Assembly (NCBI RefSeq): GCF_000757425.2
Contig: NZ_JPKR02000003.1
Location: 1,116,001 to 1,180,000 of the forward strand
Reading direction: 5' to 3'
From: Tatumella morbirosei
GTDB lineage: Bacteria; Pseudomonadota; Gammaproteobacteria; Enterobacterales; Enterobacteriaceae
DNA: 64,000 nt
The notes under the pieces: generated by a model
What the model was told of the DNA's origin: nothing
Seen by the model: the letters and a program-made list of their open reading frames with translations, nothing else
The model's database searches: none
In this document: piece after piece, positions 37,841 through 47,188 of the stretch
How positions within the stretch are numbered: position 1 is the stretch's first letter
How the letters are laid out: every line of letters begins with the position of its first letter
Program-made: the position numbers and the translations under genes

Positions 37841-38740
37841 ATGGATATTAAATTACTGCGAGCCTTTGTAACACTCGCCCGATTGAGTAATTACCGTGCG
37901 GCGGCAGAAAAATTGTGTATCACTCAGCCAGCTCTGACAAAGCAGATCCAGAGCCTGGAATTCCATTGTGGAATGACTCTGTTTCAGCGGGGCCGCCAGG
38001 GAGCAAGGCTGACGGTTTCCGGCCATCAGCTTCTGGAACAGGCCGCAGGTGTGGTGGACCACTATGATAGTTTTGTCAGCCATATCGCAGAAATGCAGCA
38101 TGGGTATGAAGGTGAACTCAATCTCGGATTCGGAGTGTCATCATTTCGTCTGGCCCCAAAAATGGTGGCCGGATTCCGGCTGCGTTTTCCTCAGGTCCAG
38201 GTATCGATAAACGATATCTCTTCAGTCGTGCAATATCAGCGGTTAGCTGAAGGCGAGTTACAGGCGGGATTTGTGCGGTTACCAGCGCCTGAACCACTCT
38301 GCAGTCGGGTGCTGACGCAGGAAAATCTGGTACTGGCTGTCGCCAGTGAAGACGGAGAGTCAGTTATCCGGTCCACCGGTGAATGGCTTAGTCACAGTCG
38401 CTTGTTACAGCTGACTAAAACCCGCGGCGAAGGGTTGTTTGCTCAGATCACTACCTTCCTGAAAGCCAATCAGTTAGTGCCACATTCAGTCTCAGAAGCG
38501 GATGATATTCAGACTCTGCTGGCTCGTGTCTCTGCGGGAGAAGGCATTGCGCTATTGCCCGCCAGCGTAGCGAATATACTGCCTCAGGGGGTAAGTTTGC
38601 ATCCTGTCGTCGGGGAAAATAGCCACTGGCAGACTGGTATCGCGTGGGATCCCCGGATAAAAGATCCGTTACGGGATAACTTCCTGGATATCGTATTTAA
38701 TGCACAAAAATCCGCTACAGAGACCGGTGAGTCTTTCTGA
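37841..38740 (+). CDS. LysR-family regulator, divergent from the nitrilase
   Basis: A 299-residue LysR protein: helix-turn-helix in residues 1-60 (LSNYRAAAEKLCITQPALTKQIQSLE) and a ligand-binding domain from about 90. The 95-bp spacer to the nitrilase gene probably holds the shared operator. The ribosome binding site is weak (GACGGA). It may respond to an amide or amine and activate the nitrilase. No further evidence fixes the inducer. Confidence 0.9.
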   Translation: MDIKLLRAFVTLARLSNYRAAAEKLCITQPALTKQIQSLEFHCGMTLFQRGRQGARLTVSGHQLLEQAAGVVDHYDSFVSHIAEMQHGYEGELNLGFGVSSFRLAPKMVAGFRLRFPQVQVSINDISSVVQYQRLAEGELQAGFVRLPAPEPLCSRVLTQENLVLAVASEDGESVIRSTGEWLSHSRLLQLTKTRGEGLFAQITTFLKANQLVPHSVSEADDIQTLLARVSAGEGIALLPASVANILPQGVSLHPVVGENSHWQTGIAWDPRIKDPLRDNFLDIVFNAQKSATETGESF

Positions 38741-39114
38741 AGTTATTTTATCCGTAAATAGCGGCGACCGGTTGACGAAGAATTCTCAGCGTAGATTACC
38801 TGGTCTTGTGATGTCTTTTCTCAGGCCGGATGAATTTCTTAATCCTGCCCTGGTCATTTCCAGAGGTTCAAAACCGGACAAATTGGTTAAAAAAAATAAT
38901 ACACCCCACTTCATAAACGGTTAAAAATCCCCCATAAATTGCGCATATCTTAAGAAGATTGATGACTAAAAACGGTCATAAGAAAGAGGTATGACAAAAT
39001 TTCATTTAATTATCAATAATATAAAATTAATATTCCGGCAATCATATATACATAAAAAATATTATGTTTTATAAATTAGAAATCCTTAATAAACACCTGA
39101 TGCCGGAGGCGTTA
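38741..39114. other. Intergenic region upstream of the APC permease
   Basis: About 370 bp, increasingly AT-rich toward the permease (39000-39080). No gene supported. It should hold the promoter of the plus-strand permease/oxidase group. Confidence 0.4.
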
Positions 39115-40575
39115 ATGAGCAACCCACCCACAGAACAAACAGGTTTATCATCCCCATCGGATGAACAGAGGTTTACCAGGTCTATCAGCCTGATGTCTAA
39201 TTTCTCGCTAGGCTTCACCTATCTTTCCCCGCTCACTGCAGTGTATTCGCTGTTTGCACTCTCAATGACTCTGGCAGGCCCACCAGCCATTTGGTGGATA
39301 CTGATTGCTGCCGCAGGTCAGATGCTTGTCGCTATGATTTTCGGTGAAGTCGCGTCACAGTACCCCATCACTGGCGGGCTTTATCCCTGGTCGCGAATTT
39401 TATGGGGCAAAAAATATGCCTGGATAGCCGCCTGGATCTATTTATGGGCACTGGTCGTTACTATTACATCCATTGCAGAATACAGTGCTACCTTCGTCGC
39501 TACTCTGTTTGACTATTCACAGTCAGCACCACATTTGCTGTTCACTTCTGTCGTGCTGCTATTGTTGATGATGATAGTCAATCTGTCAGGAACCAAAAAT
39601 CTCGCCAGGGTTGCCAGAATTGGTTTTTGGTGCGAGATCATCAGTGTTATCGCTCTGGGAATTTATCTGTTAATTTTTCATCGCACTCAGCCATTGTCTG
39701 TATTGTTTGACGCTATGGGCAGTACCGGAAGCTCCGGAAGTTACTCTCATGCATTTATGTCGGCATCGCTGCTCGGACTGTTTATGTTTTTTGGATTCGA
39801 AGCATGTGGCAATGTCGCCGAAGAGGTAAAAAATCCGGGGCGGAAAATACCGGTAGCAATGATGCTTAGTATTTTCTTTGGGGCCATTTCCGCCATTATT
39901 TCAGTGCTGGGTTACCTGCTTTCTTACCCAAATCTGTCAGCAATTGTATCCGGGAAGATTGACAATCCTATTCCTGAAATTCTGAATAATGCTCTTGGAC
40001 CACAGGGCGAGAAGATTTTTATTGTGGTGGCTGTTATTGCCATGCTGTCCTGTATTCTCTCTTTACAGGCTGCACTCAGCAGACTGCTGTTCTCATTTTC
40101 CCGTGACAATATGTTACCGGCCAGCCATTGGATGGCAAAAATATCACGCAATAATGTGCCGGATAACGCCATGATTGTCAGTTGCCTGTTACCGCTACTC
40201 ATCTGTGTCTGGGTCTACTACCAGCCGGATAACCTGGCAAGGATCACCGCTTTCGCCGTTGTCGGTATCTACATCTCATTTCAGATGGTCGTCCTTGCGG
40301 CTTTACGTAAGCGTCTGAAAGGGTGGAAACCCTCTGGCAGCTGGACTTTAGGCAGCTTCGGGTTACTGGTGAATATTCTGGCCCTGGCCTACGGCCTGTT
40401 TGGTATCTGGTTACTTTGTCAGCCCGGCAGTGGTGACAGTTTCCTGGATAAATGGATTGTACTTATTGGTCTGGCAATCGTCTTGCTGTCAGGTGCACTT
40501 TATCTGTTTATTGCCCGCCCTTACGAAAAAACAGAACAGGGATCTCATTATCAGCAACATCTCCCTGCTGAATAA
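39115..40575 (+). CDS. APC-family amino acid/amine permease
   Basis: 486 residues from the ATG at 39115, which follows GGAGG. The frame is open to 39064. About twelve membrane helices, with the APC consensus FSLGFTYLSPLTAVYSLF at the start and GFEACGNVAEEVKNPGRKIP in helix 6 and its loop. It resembles the GABA/amino acid and polyamine branches of the family. The neighbourhood of a PuuB-like oxidase and a PatD-like dehydrogenase suggests amine uptake. A strong hairpin terminator follows. Confidence 0.88.
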   Translation: MSNPPTEQTGLSSPSDEQRFTRSISLMSNFSLGFTYLSPLTAVYSLFALSMTLAGPPAIWWILIAAAGQMLVAMIFGEVASQYPITGGLYPWSRILWGKKYAWIAAWIYLWALVVTITSIAEYSATFVATLFDYSQSAPHLLFTSVVLLLLMMIVNLSGTKNLARVARIGFWCEIISVIALGIYLLIFHRTQPLSVLFDAMGSTGSSGSYSHAFMSASLLGLFMFFGFEACGNVAEEVKNPGRKIPVAMMLSIFFGAISAIISVLGYLLSYPNLSAIVSGKIDNPIPEILNNALGPQGEKIFIVVAVIAMLSCILSLQAALSRLLFSFSRDNMLPASHWMAKISRNNVPDNAMIVSCLLPLLICVWVYYQPDNLARITAFAVVGIYISFQMVVLAALRKRLKGWKPSGSWTLGSFGLLVNILALAYGLFGIWLLCQPGSGDSFLDKWIVLIGLAIVLLSGALYLFIARPYEKTEQGSHYQQHLPAE

Positions 40576-40606
40576 TAAATCCGGGGGGGGTGTCCCCCGG
40601 TTTATT
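40575..40606 (+). terminator. Intrinsic terminator after the APC permease
   Basis: A GC-rich hairpin (CCGGGGG and CCCCCGG) flanked by complementary AT arms (AATAAA and TTTATT). The plus strand ends in TTTATT, so termination after the permease gene is likely. Confidence 0.75.
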
Positions 40607-40677
40607 AAATATTAACTGAAACATCATCATGGCTATTGGTTAACTGTCGGTATCATTTATTTTTAAAAGGCAGGATT

Positions 40678-42002
40678 ATGAATAAAAGCACACAACTGAA
40701 AAGAAATTTATCATTATGGCAGGTCGTTATTATCGGCATTGCCTATATGACACCAATGACTGTATTTGATACTTTTGGTATAGTTTCTGGTATTACTGAA
40801 GGCAGGGTCCCTTTAACCTATCTGATTGCATTAGTGGCAGTTTTATTTACTGCACAAAGCTATGGAAGCCTGGTGAAAGAATACCCTTCTTCAGGTTCCG
40901 CTTATACCTATACAAAAAGCATCTTTGGGAATATAGCCGGCTTTATGGTCGGATGGTCTTCGCTGTTAGATTATATGCTACTCCCGATGATCAATTCTTT
41001 ACTGGCAGGCATATATCTTCAGTCATTACTGCCAGGAGTACCTGTATGGGTTTCTATTTTAATATTTACTATGCTGGTTACTTTTTTAATTGCTGCAATA
41101 TAAAGCTTTTAGCAAATGCTAATTTTTTATTCGTAGGGCTGCCGGTATTGTTGATGGTAGTATTTATCTATCTGGTGGTACATGATCTGAGTTCGGCTCA
41201 TGGTATTCAGAGGGTGCTCACGTTTAGTCCATTATATAACGGGCATAACTCTATTATGCCACTGATCAGTGGTGCTGCTATTCTTTGCTTTTCTTATCTG
41301 GGATTTGATGCGGTCACGACACTGTCAGGAGAAACCCGACAGCCAGAAAAAATCATCCCAAAAGCCATATTTTATACAGCATTAAGTGGCGGTGTTATTT
41401 TCTTTGTTGCTGCCTGGTTTATTCAGTTATATTACCCGGATAACTCAGCATTTAAAAACCCAACTGAAGCACTGCCTGAAATTGTACTTTATGTCGGTGG
41501 CCGGTTATTTCAGTCAATCTTCCTTGTCGCGATACTTTGTAATACCTTTGCATCTGCACTTGCCTCTCATGCCAGCTCCGCCCGGCTGCTATATATAATG
41601 GGTAAAGAAAACCGTATAACCAGCCCTGTACTGGGATTTATACATCCCCGAAGCAAAACGCCTTTATATTGTGTACTACTCACCGGTTTTATATCTCTCA
41701 GTTCGGTATTTTTTGGTCTGGACACCGCTGTATCTCTGATTAGCTTTGGAGCATTGGTAGCTTTCAGTGCTGTTAATATCTGCGTTATTGCCAAATTCGC
41801 CTGGCGTGAAAAGAAAATAAAATCAGCACGATCTCTGTTTAACCATCTGCTGTCTCCTGGCTGTGGATTAATCAGCGTGGCATTTATGTGGATAAATCTG
41901 GATCACGATGCTTTTGTACTCGGTTCAGTCTGGGCCGTCGTTGGTCTGGTGTGGGTTATTTATAGTTCTGTCTGTAAATCATCAGTTATGGCTCCTGAAT
42001 AA
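40678..42002 (+). pseudogene. PuuP-like putrescine/amine permease interrupted by a single-base frameshift
   Basis: Two frames together match E. coli PuuP without gaps. The first (ATG 40678, ribosome binding site AGGCAGGA) covers residues such as [20 protein letters not shown] and ends at a stop at 41101. The second continues with [13 protein letters not shown] and GFDAVTTLSGET to 42002. The frame change maps to six T at 41082-41087. With a seventh T the protein would be about 441 residues (E. coli PuuP 461), and the ungapped alignment through VTFFN supports exactly that position. T-TTT-TTA (41082-41088) is also a classical minus-one slippery heptamer. It may be a pseudogene, a sequencing error or a slippage-dependent gene. 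Confidence 0.85.
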
Positions 42003-42015
42003 TGCAAGTCCTACA

Positions 42016-42044
42016 TTCACAGTGAGGTTACCTGTGATTTTATT
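42016..42044 (+). terminator. Weak terminator-like hairpin after the PuuP-like gene
   Basis: TCACAG (42017-42022) and CTGTGA (42032-42037) form a 6-bp stem followed by TTTTATT. The stem is AT-rich and short, and the downstream oxidase gene lies only 27 bp further, so this may attenuate rather than stop transcription. Confidence 0.3.
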
Positions 42045-42063
42045 AACTAACCGGAATTAAAAA

Positions 42064-43500
42064 ATGGACATCACCAAAAACTTAATTAAACCAGCACTGG
42101 TTAACGATGCACGAACGAGTTTGATCAGTGAAATTATTACGGACGGAGACTGGAACTGGGTTCGTCCAGACAACGACACAATTAAATTTGACCCTGGTAT
42201 ACCCGCGAATTACTACGAGTCTACGCTAGCTCCCTGGATGTCTTTCCCTGCAATGGAGACAGATAAGCAGTGTGAACTCGTAGTCATTGGCGGTGGTCTG
42301 CTCGGTGCTTCAACAGCATTGCACCTTGCAGAATCAGGGATTGATACCATTTTGCTGGAAAAGAACACTATCGGTAGTGGAGCTTCTGGTCGTAATGGCG
42401 GGCAATTAACTCCGGGACTGGCTCGCTGGGAAGCGGAGTCGATGCTTGAAAATCTTTCAACGGACGAAGCCCGCCGTTTATGGCGTTTTACCTCGGCTGA
42501 GGCTATGGGCCTGATTGATGAAATAGCCGGTCGGTACGATCTACAACTGGACCGACAGTATGGACACCTGACAGCTGCTGTCCATCCCGGGCATATGAAT
42601 GCACTGGTACAGGCTGCCGATGCCCGTAAGTTTCTGGGTGATGAACAGGTCACCATTCTGGGTAACTATCAGCTGCAGGATCATATTAACTCGGATATTT
42701 ACTACGGAGGCGTGCTCGATAATTGTGGCGGGCAGATCCACTCACTGGCACTCAACCGGGGCTTAATTTACGGCTTCTTACTTAACGGCGGCTGTGTCCA
42801 CGAGCATAGCGAGGTCATAAAAATTGAAGAAAGTCCGACTGGAACGAAAGTACATACTGCTTCCGGTGTGATCACAGCAACCCGGGGAGTCGTTATTGCC
42901 GTGCATGACGAAACTCATAATCTGCTTAATGAAAACAGCTCAACTACCCTGCCCTTTTATACTTACGTGGGCGTAACTTCACCCGTGGAAGGCGGGCATC
43001 AGTCGCTGTTACCCACCGGCAAACCTGTCTATGATACACAGTTACAGATTGATTATTATCGCCCGGTACGTAATCAGCGCTTACTGTTTGGTGGGCAGGG
43101 AACAGGTATGCGTTGGGATGATACACGGACTGTAGACTACCTCACTTCACGTCTGCGTACTGTGTTTTCGCAGCGCGATGATATTCAGTTAGATTTTGCA
43201 TGGAGTGGTACTACCGACTTAACCCTGAATGGAGCGACTGACTGCCGTCAAAATGGTGCTCACGGGCAGATTTATTCTGTACACGGTTGGAGTGGTCATG
43301 GCATTGCACAGACCGTCAGAATAGGAAAAGCCATTACTGATGATATTACCGGACGCAACGATGATTTTAAGATGCTTACATCAATAAAGCATACCTCGCT
43401 ATTGCTCGGACGTCAGTTGGCTCCGGTAGCTATCCCGCTGGCAAAAACGCTACTGGGGATTTCATCAAAGTTAGCACCAGGTAAAATGATCTCGTTCTGA
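42064..43500 (+). CDS. FAD-dependent amine oxidase, PuuB/DAO family
   Basis: A 478-residue flavoenzyme. The FAD-binding motif VVIGGGLLGASTALHLAESG begins at about residue 73, followed by GSGASGRNGGQLTPG and, near the C-terminus, YSVHGWSGHGIAQT. These are all typical of gamma-glutamylputrescine oxidase (PuuB) and related glycine/D-amino acid oxidases. It has about 60 extra N-terminal residues compared with E. coli PuuB. It would oxidise a primary or secondary amine to an aldehyde with H2O2 release, feeding the PatD-like dehydrogenase at 45266. Confidence 0.87.
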   Translation: MDITKNLIKPALVNDARTSLISEIITDGDWNWVRPDNDTIKFDPGIPANYYESTLAPWMSFPAMETDKQCELVVIGGGLLGASTALHLAESGIDTILLEKNTIGSGASGRNGGQLTPGLARWEAESMLENLSTDEARRLWRFTSAEAMGLIDEIAGRYDLQLDRQYGHLTAAVHPGHMNALVQAADARKFLGDEQVTILGNYQLQDHINSDIYYGGVLDNCGGQIHSLALNRGLIYGFLLNGGCVHEHSEVIKIEESPTGTKVHTASGVITATRGVVIAVHDETHNLLNENSSTTLPFYTYVGVTSPVEGGHQSLLPTGKPVYDTQLQIDYYRPVRNQRLLFGGQGTGMRWDDTRTVDYLTSRLRTVFSQRDDIQLDFAWSGTTDLTLNGATDCRQNGAHGQIYSVHGWSGHGIAQTVRIGKAITDDITGRNDDFKMLTSIKHTSLLLGRQLAPVAIPLAKTLLGISSKLAPGKMISF

Positions 43501-43509
43501 CAGGCTTTC

Positions 43510-43540
43510 GCCAGCTTTGCGGGCAAATTGCAAAGCTGGC
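43510..43540. terminator. Perfect hairpin between convergent genes
   Basis: An 11-bp perfect inverted repeat (GCCAGCTTTGC at 43510-43520, GCAAAGCTGGC at 43530-43540) lies between the ends of the oxidase (plus) and the Cache-domain gene (minus). It has no T tract on either strand, but its position suggests a 3'-end structure used by both transcripts. Confidence 0.5.
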
Positions 43541-43547
43541 ATAACCG

Positions 43548-44258
43548 TCACTCCGGCACAAATAACCGGAAAAAAGGTTTACTGATAACTTCTTTTTCCG
43601 GCACCCTGGCCACCAGCGCCCCGGTACGAAAACCAGGATGGCTGGAAACCATCACCCGCCCTTCCAGGTTAATAATCACCACCCTCTCTCTGCACTGACG
43701 GATGAGTGATAATAATTCCTCCTCAACTACGCTGACCAGGATGTCCACCACCGCAACTCCTGCCAACACACCGTCAATCATCACAGGTGAAGATGCCGTC
43801 AGGGTATAGGCTGAAGTGCAAATGTAATCTACGTAAGGTCCGTGCAGATTAACGTTCTGCTCTTCTGGCCGATGCTTAAACCAGTCAAAAGTACTGAAAT
43901 CCAGACGTTGTTGGGTAGCCTGATCAAGTTCCAGGCAGGAAGCTTGTTGATTTTTGGGATTTTTAAACCACCATTCCAGAAACCAGTAAGGCTGCTGATG
44001 GTCTGTGGAATAGTGGTGGCTGGCAAATCCGGCACCAAAACAGTGCCGGCTGCCGGTAAGTACAGATTCAATGGAAGGAAACAGGAGTTTCCTTAACTGG
44101 CTTTCACGAATTTTTTGCGGCAGGCTTTCATCAGTCGTATGCGCTGCCAGTTGCTGCGACAGCATCTTTGAAAGCTGCTGTGCAGAATGGGTTACCGCAT
44201 GGAGTAAAGCGTCTGTTTTGTCTGCAAGCTGTTGTTTACATTCATCATCACTTAGCAT
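43548..44258 (-). CDS. Cache-type sensor-domain protein lacking membrane or output domain
   Basis: A 236-residue protein. Residues of about 75-215 resemble the PDC/Cache fold found in extracytoplasmic chemoreceptor and kinase sensors (YWFLEWWFKNP, YVDYICTSAYTLTASSPVM, GVLAGVAVVDI). It has no signal peptide, membrane helix, or methyl-accepting, kinase or GGDEF module, so it should be cytoplasmic. It starts 9 nt after the GntR gene and is co-transcribed with it. A likely role is ligand sensing or modulation of the GntR regulator, but this is inference. Confidence 0.75.
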   Translation of the reverse strand: MLSDDECKQQLADKTDALLHAVTHSAQQLSKMLSQQLAAHTTDESLPQKIRESQLRKLLFPSIESVLTGSRHCFGAGFASHHYSTDHQQPYWFLEWWFKNPKNQQASCLELDQATQQRLDFSTFDWFKHRPEEQNVNLHGPYVDYICTSAYTLTASSPVMIDGVLAGVAVVDILVSVVEEELLSLIRQCRERVVIINLEGRVMVSSHPGFRTGALVARVPEKEVISKPFFRLFVPE

Positions 44259-44267
44259 TTTTTTCCA

Positions 44268-44993
44268 CTATGTTGTATGAATACTGAACTTAACTTCGAT
44301 AAGTCTGGAAGTAAAATGATTCACTATATTTCCGGCAATACGTACCGCCTGTTCGCTATCCCGCTGTTCAAAAGCTGCCAGCAAATGGCGATAAAATCCC
44401 ACAATTTGCAGGTGAAACTCATCAGACTGATACAGCATGGTCACCAATGCCGCCCATTCTGCCTGGACCATGAGTTCCTGGTTCGCAATCCGGGCTGATT
44501 GTGAGTTTGCCGCAATGGTGAGCAAACATCGCATGTCTGACTGGCAACGTATTTCAGGACTGGCAGACTGTTCCAGTGCCTCGACAAACCCGGTCAGAGC
44601 GGCCAAATCTTTGGCGGTCATCCTTTCGGTCGCCAGTCGACTGGCATGGCAGAAAATAGCGCAATGCCATTCGCCAAGATCTGATAAATATTCGGTACTG
44701 ATTGACCGAAAACTGTCGCTGGGAAAAGCCTCTTTGGCAATTGACTCTGCGACAAAACTTCCACCATTTCGCCCGCGAGCGGTATAGATCAATCCTTTCG
44801 CTCTCAGGGTATTCAGAGCTTCCCTGATGGTGATATGTGATACACCCATCATCCGGGCCAAATCGGCTTCATTAGGCAATTGTTCATTGGCCGCGAGCAA
44901 GCCCGAAATAATCGCATTGGCCAGTCGCTGAATGATCTGGTCTGAACGGCTGGACTGGCCGATAGGTGAAAAAATCACAGCATGAGTAATCAT
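44268..44993 (-). CDS. GntR-family transcriptional regulator (FadR/FCD type)
   Basis: A 241-residue protein with an N-terminal winged helix (about 18-80; EADLARMMGVSHITIREALNTLRAKGLI) and an all-helical C-terminal ligand domain of FCD type. The ribosome binding site is GAGGT. It is divergent from the PatD-like dehydrogenase across a 272-bp spacer containing a palindrome, and forms an operon with the Cache-domain gene. It is the probable local repressor of the amine oxidation genes. Confidence 0.88.
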   Translation of the reverse strand: MITHAVIFSPIGQSSRSDQIIQRLANAIISGLLAANEQLPNEADLARMMGVSHITIREALNTLRAKGLIYTARGRNGGSFVAESIAKEAFPSDSFRSISTEYLSDLGEWHCAIFCHASRLATERMTAKDLAALTGFVEALEQSASPEIRCQSDMRCLLTIAANSQSARIANQELMVQAEWAALVTMLYQSDEFHLQIVGFYRHLLAAFEQRDSEQAVRIAGNIVNHFTSRLIEVKFSIHTT

Positions 44994-45232
44994 AGACCTC
45001 GTGATTTCTTGTGTTATTGCTTAAAAGAATGGTGAGTATTGATAACATAAAACCACCGTCAATGATATGTCACCGGGCCCGCTTGTTCCGCGAGCCGACA
45101 CAGGATTATCCCCCCTGCTATTTACGGAAAATATCACGACAATTTTATCACCCTTCGCCTGCTTTGCTCGCCAGTTGCCATATAAAAATCATATGACATC
45201 AACGCTATAAATCTTCATGTACCAATGATAAA

Positions 45233-45250
45233 ACATAATAAAACTTATGT
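45233..45250. promoter_or_regulatory. Palindrome upstream of the aldehyde dehydrogenase, candidate GntR operator
   Basis: ACATAA-N6-TTATGT, perfect over both 6-bp arms, ends 15 bp before the ATG at 45266. Its position fits a repressor site overlapping the start of transcription or the leader. The divergent GntR gene is the obvious candidate reader. The remaining 250 bp of the spacer show nothing else I can name. Confidence 0.5.
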
Positions 45251-45265
45251 TAAAGGATATTTGTC

Positions 45266-46696
45266 ATGCGTAAACTGTCTCACTATATAAACAATAGCTT
45301 CACCGCTGAAAGCAAAGGTGATTTTTTCCCGCTGATAAGCCCGGTGACAGGAGAGGCTTACGCATTATCTCCCGAGGCCGGACAGGAAGAAGTTGATGCA
45401 GCTTATCAGGCGGCACATCGTGCTTTTAAGCAATGGAAAAAAAGCACCCCCTCACAACGCCAGAGAGCGTTGCTATCACTGGCTGATGCTATAGAACAAC
45501 ATGCCGGGCAGATCATCGACGTACAAAGCCAGGAAACTGGCCAACTGAAACACTTTATTCGTCAGGAAGAAATTTCAGCTTCCTGCGATGCAGTGCGCTT
45601 TTTTGCTGGTGCAGCCCGTTGCCAGGAAGGTAAATCAGCCGGTGAGTATCTTGAAGGCTTCAGTTCTGTAATTCGTCGGGAGCCTTTGGGTGTTGTTGGC
45701 CAGGTAACACCATGGAACTATCCGTTTATGATGGCAATCTGGAAAATTGCTCCGGCTCTGGCAGCAGGCAACACAGTGGTCCTGAAGCCAAGTGATACCA
45801 CTCCCCTTAGCACACTACTACTGGCAGAAATTGCTGCACCTTTTTTCCCTGCCGGCAGTATTAATGTGCTGCTTGGAAAAGCAACTACCGGCTCTATGGT
45901 TGTCTCATCTCCACAGGCAGCGATGGTTTCCATCACCGGTTCGGTAAGAGCTGGTTTACAGGTCGCTGCCTCGGCTGCTGCCAACCTGACCCGCGCACAT
46001 CTGGAATTAGGCGGGAAAGCTCCTGTATTAGTGTTTGAAGATGCCGATATCGCAAAAGCAGCAAAGGTAGTGTGTACAGCCGGCTTTTTTAATGCCGGGC
46101 AGGATTGCACCGCAGCAACACGGCTGATTGTTCAGGAAAGCATCTATCCACAATTTCTCGACGCATTACTTAATGAAATCAGACACCTTCATTACGGATT
46201 ACCCGATGACACAACGGCTTTGTATGGTGCGTTGAACAGTAAAAACCAACTGGAGCAGGTCCAGGGATTCATTGACCGTTTGCCTGCTCACGCAAAAATT
46301 GAAACCGGCGGCAGGGCAGGAAAAGGACCCGGTTTCTATTTCGAACCCACCCTGATCTCCGGCCTGCAGCAACAGGATGAAGCCATCCAACGGGAAGTAT
46401 TTGGCCCGGTAATGACTTTGCAGAGCTTTAGTTCAGACCAACAAGGGCTAGAGATGGCAAACGATGTTGAATTCGGACTTGCAGCGAGTGTCTGGACCAG
46501 TGACCACCGCAGAGCACAGCTGATAAGTAATGATCTGGACTTCGGGACAGTATGGATTAACAACCACATCCCATTAGCTGCAGAAATGCCACATGGCGGG
46601 TTTAAGAAATCAGGCTATGGGAAGGATTTATCTGGCTATTCACTGGAAGAATATACGCGGATTAAACATGTCATGAGTGATATTTCATTAGGGTGA
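45266..46696 (+). CDS. NAD-dependent aldehyde dehydrogenase, gamma-aminobutyraldehyde dehydrogenase type
   Basis: A 476-residue ALDH with catalytic Cys281 (NAGQDCTAATRL), Glu247 (LELGGKAP), Asn151 (TPWNYPF) and the NAD-binding TGSVRAG. The close match to E. coli PatD (RFFAGAARC, SAGEYLEG, MPHGGFKKSGYGKDLSGYSLE) suggests omega-amino aldehydes as substrate. It would oxidise the aldehyde made by the PuuB-like oxidase. The ribosome binding site is AAAGGA. The next gene starts 8 nt after its stop. Confidence 0.9.
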   Translation: MRKLSHYINNSFTAESKGDFFPLISPVTGEAYALSPEAGQEEVDAAYQAAHRAFKQWKKSTPSQRQRALLSLADAIEQHAGQIIDVQSQETGQLKHFIRQEEISASCDAVRFFAGAARCQEGKSAGEYLEGFSSVIRREPLGVVGQVTPWNYPFMMAIWKIAPALAAGNTVVLKPSDTTPLSTLLLAEIAAPFFPAGSINVLLGKATTGSMVVSSPQAAMVSITGSVRAGLQVAASAAANLTRAHLELGGKAPVLVFEDADIAKAAKVVCTAGFFNAGQDCTAATRLIVQESIYPQFLDALLNEIRHLHYGLPDDTTALYGALNSKNQLEQVQGFIDRLPAHAKIETGGRAGKGPGFYFEPTLISGLQQQDEAIQREVFGPVMTLQSFSSDQQGLEMANDVEFGLAASVWTSDHRRAQLISNDLDFGTVWINNHIPLAAEMPHGGFKKSGYGKDLSGYSLEEYTRIKHVMSDISLG

Positions 46697-46704
46697 CTTA
46701 ACTG

Positions 46705-47166
46705 ATGAACAAAAATCTTTGCTTCATGATTATGGCTGTCTGTACATCTGCCGCATCTGCCGCAGAAAGCCCGGTACAAATAGTGAAATCCTATATGGCC
46801 GCCTGGAATCATCATAATGCGCAGCAGGCGACTGACTATTTTTCACCAGAGGGAGTGTATTACGATGCCTCTGTGGGTACGCCGGTAACCGGAAAAATCG
46901 CTGCAGAGCAGCAGGTCATTGCTCCGTTTATTCAGGGGGTCCCTGATCTGCAATGGAAAATGGTAGGAGAACCCGTCTGGAATAAAACTACTGTGTCCTT
47001 TGAATGGGTATTTTCAGGGCACAATACCGGCAACTGGGCTGGCAGTCCGCCAACTGGCAAGGCGATTCAGTTCTCCGGTGTTTCTTTTATCAAACTGAAA
47101 CAAGGTAAGATCACTTATCAGGGAGATTATTATGACTCTGCTACACTATCCCGCGAGCTGAAATAA
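46705..47166 (+). CDS. Exported SnoaL/NTF2-like protein
   Basis: A 153-residue protein with a signal peptide (about 1-20, ending ASAAE) followed by a SnoaL-type alpha+beta domain (VKSYMAAWNHHNAQQATDYF, GKAIQFSGVSFIKLKQGKI). The fold covers ester cyclases, isomerases and binding proteins. Export to the periplasm is unusual for a catabolic partner. It follows the aldehyde dehydrogenase by only 8 nt, so it is probably co-transcribed. Function unknown. Confidence 0.8.
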   Translation: MNKNLCFMIMAVCTSAASAAESPVQIVKSYMAAWNHHNAQQATDYFSPEGVYYDASVGTPVTGKIAAEQQVIAPFIQGVPDLQWKMVGEPVWNKTTVSFEWVFSGHNTGNWAGSPPTGKAIQFSGVSFIKLKQGKITYQGDYYDSATLSRELK

Positions 47167-47188
47167 CCCATTCCGTACTGCGAAGACA

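Noticed and set aside
40678-41103. Treating the two permease frames as two separate genes
   Set aside because: The two frames align without a gap to a single PuuP protein, and the second frame has no start codon or ribosome binding site near the junction.
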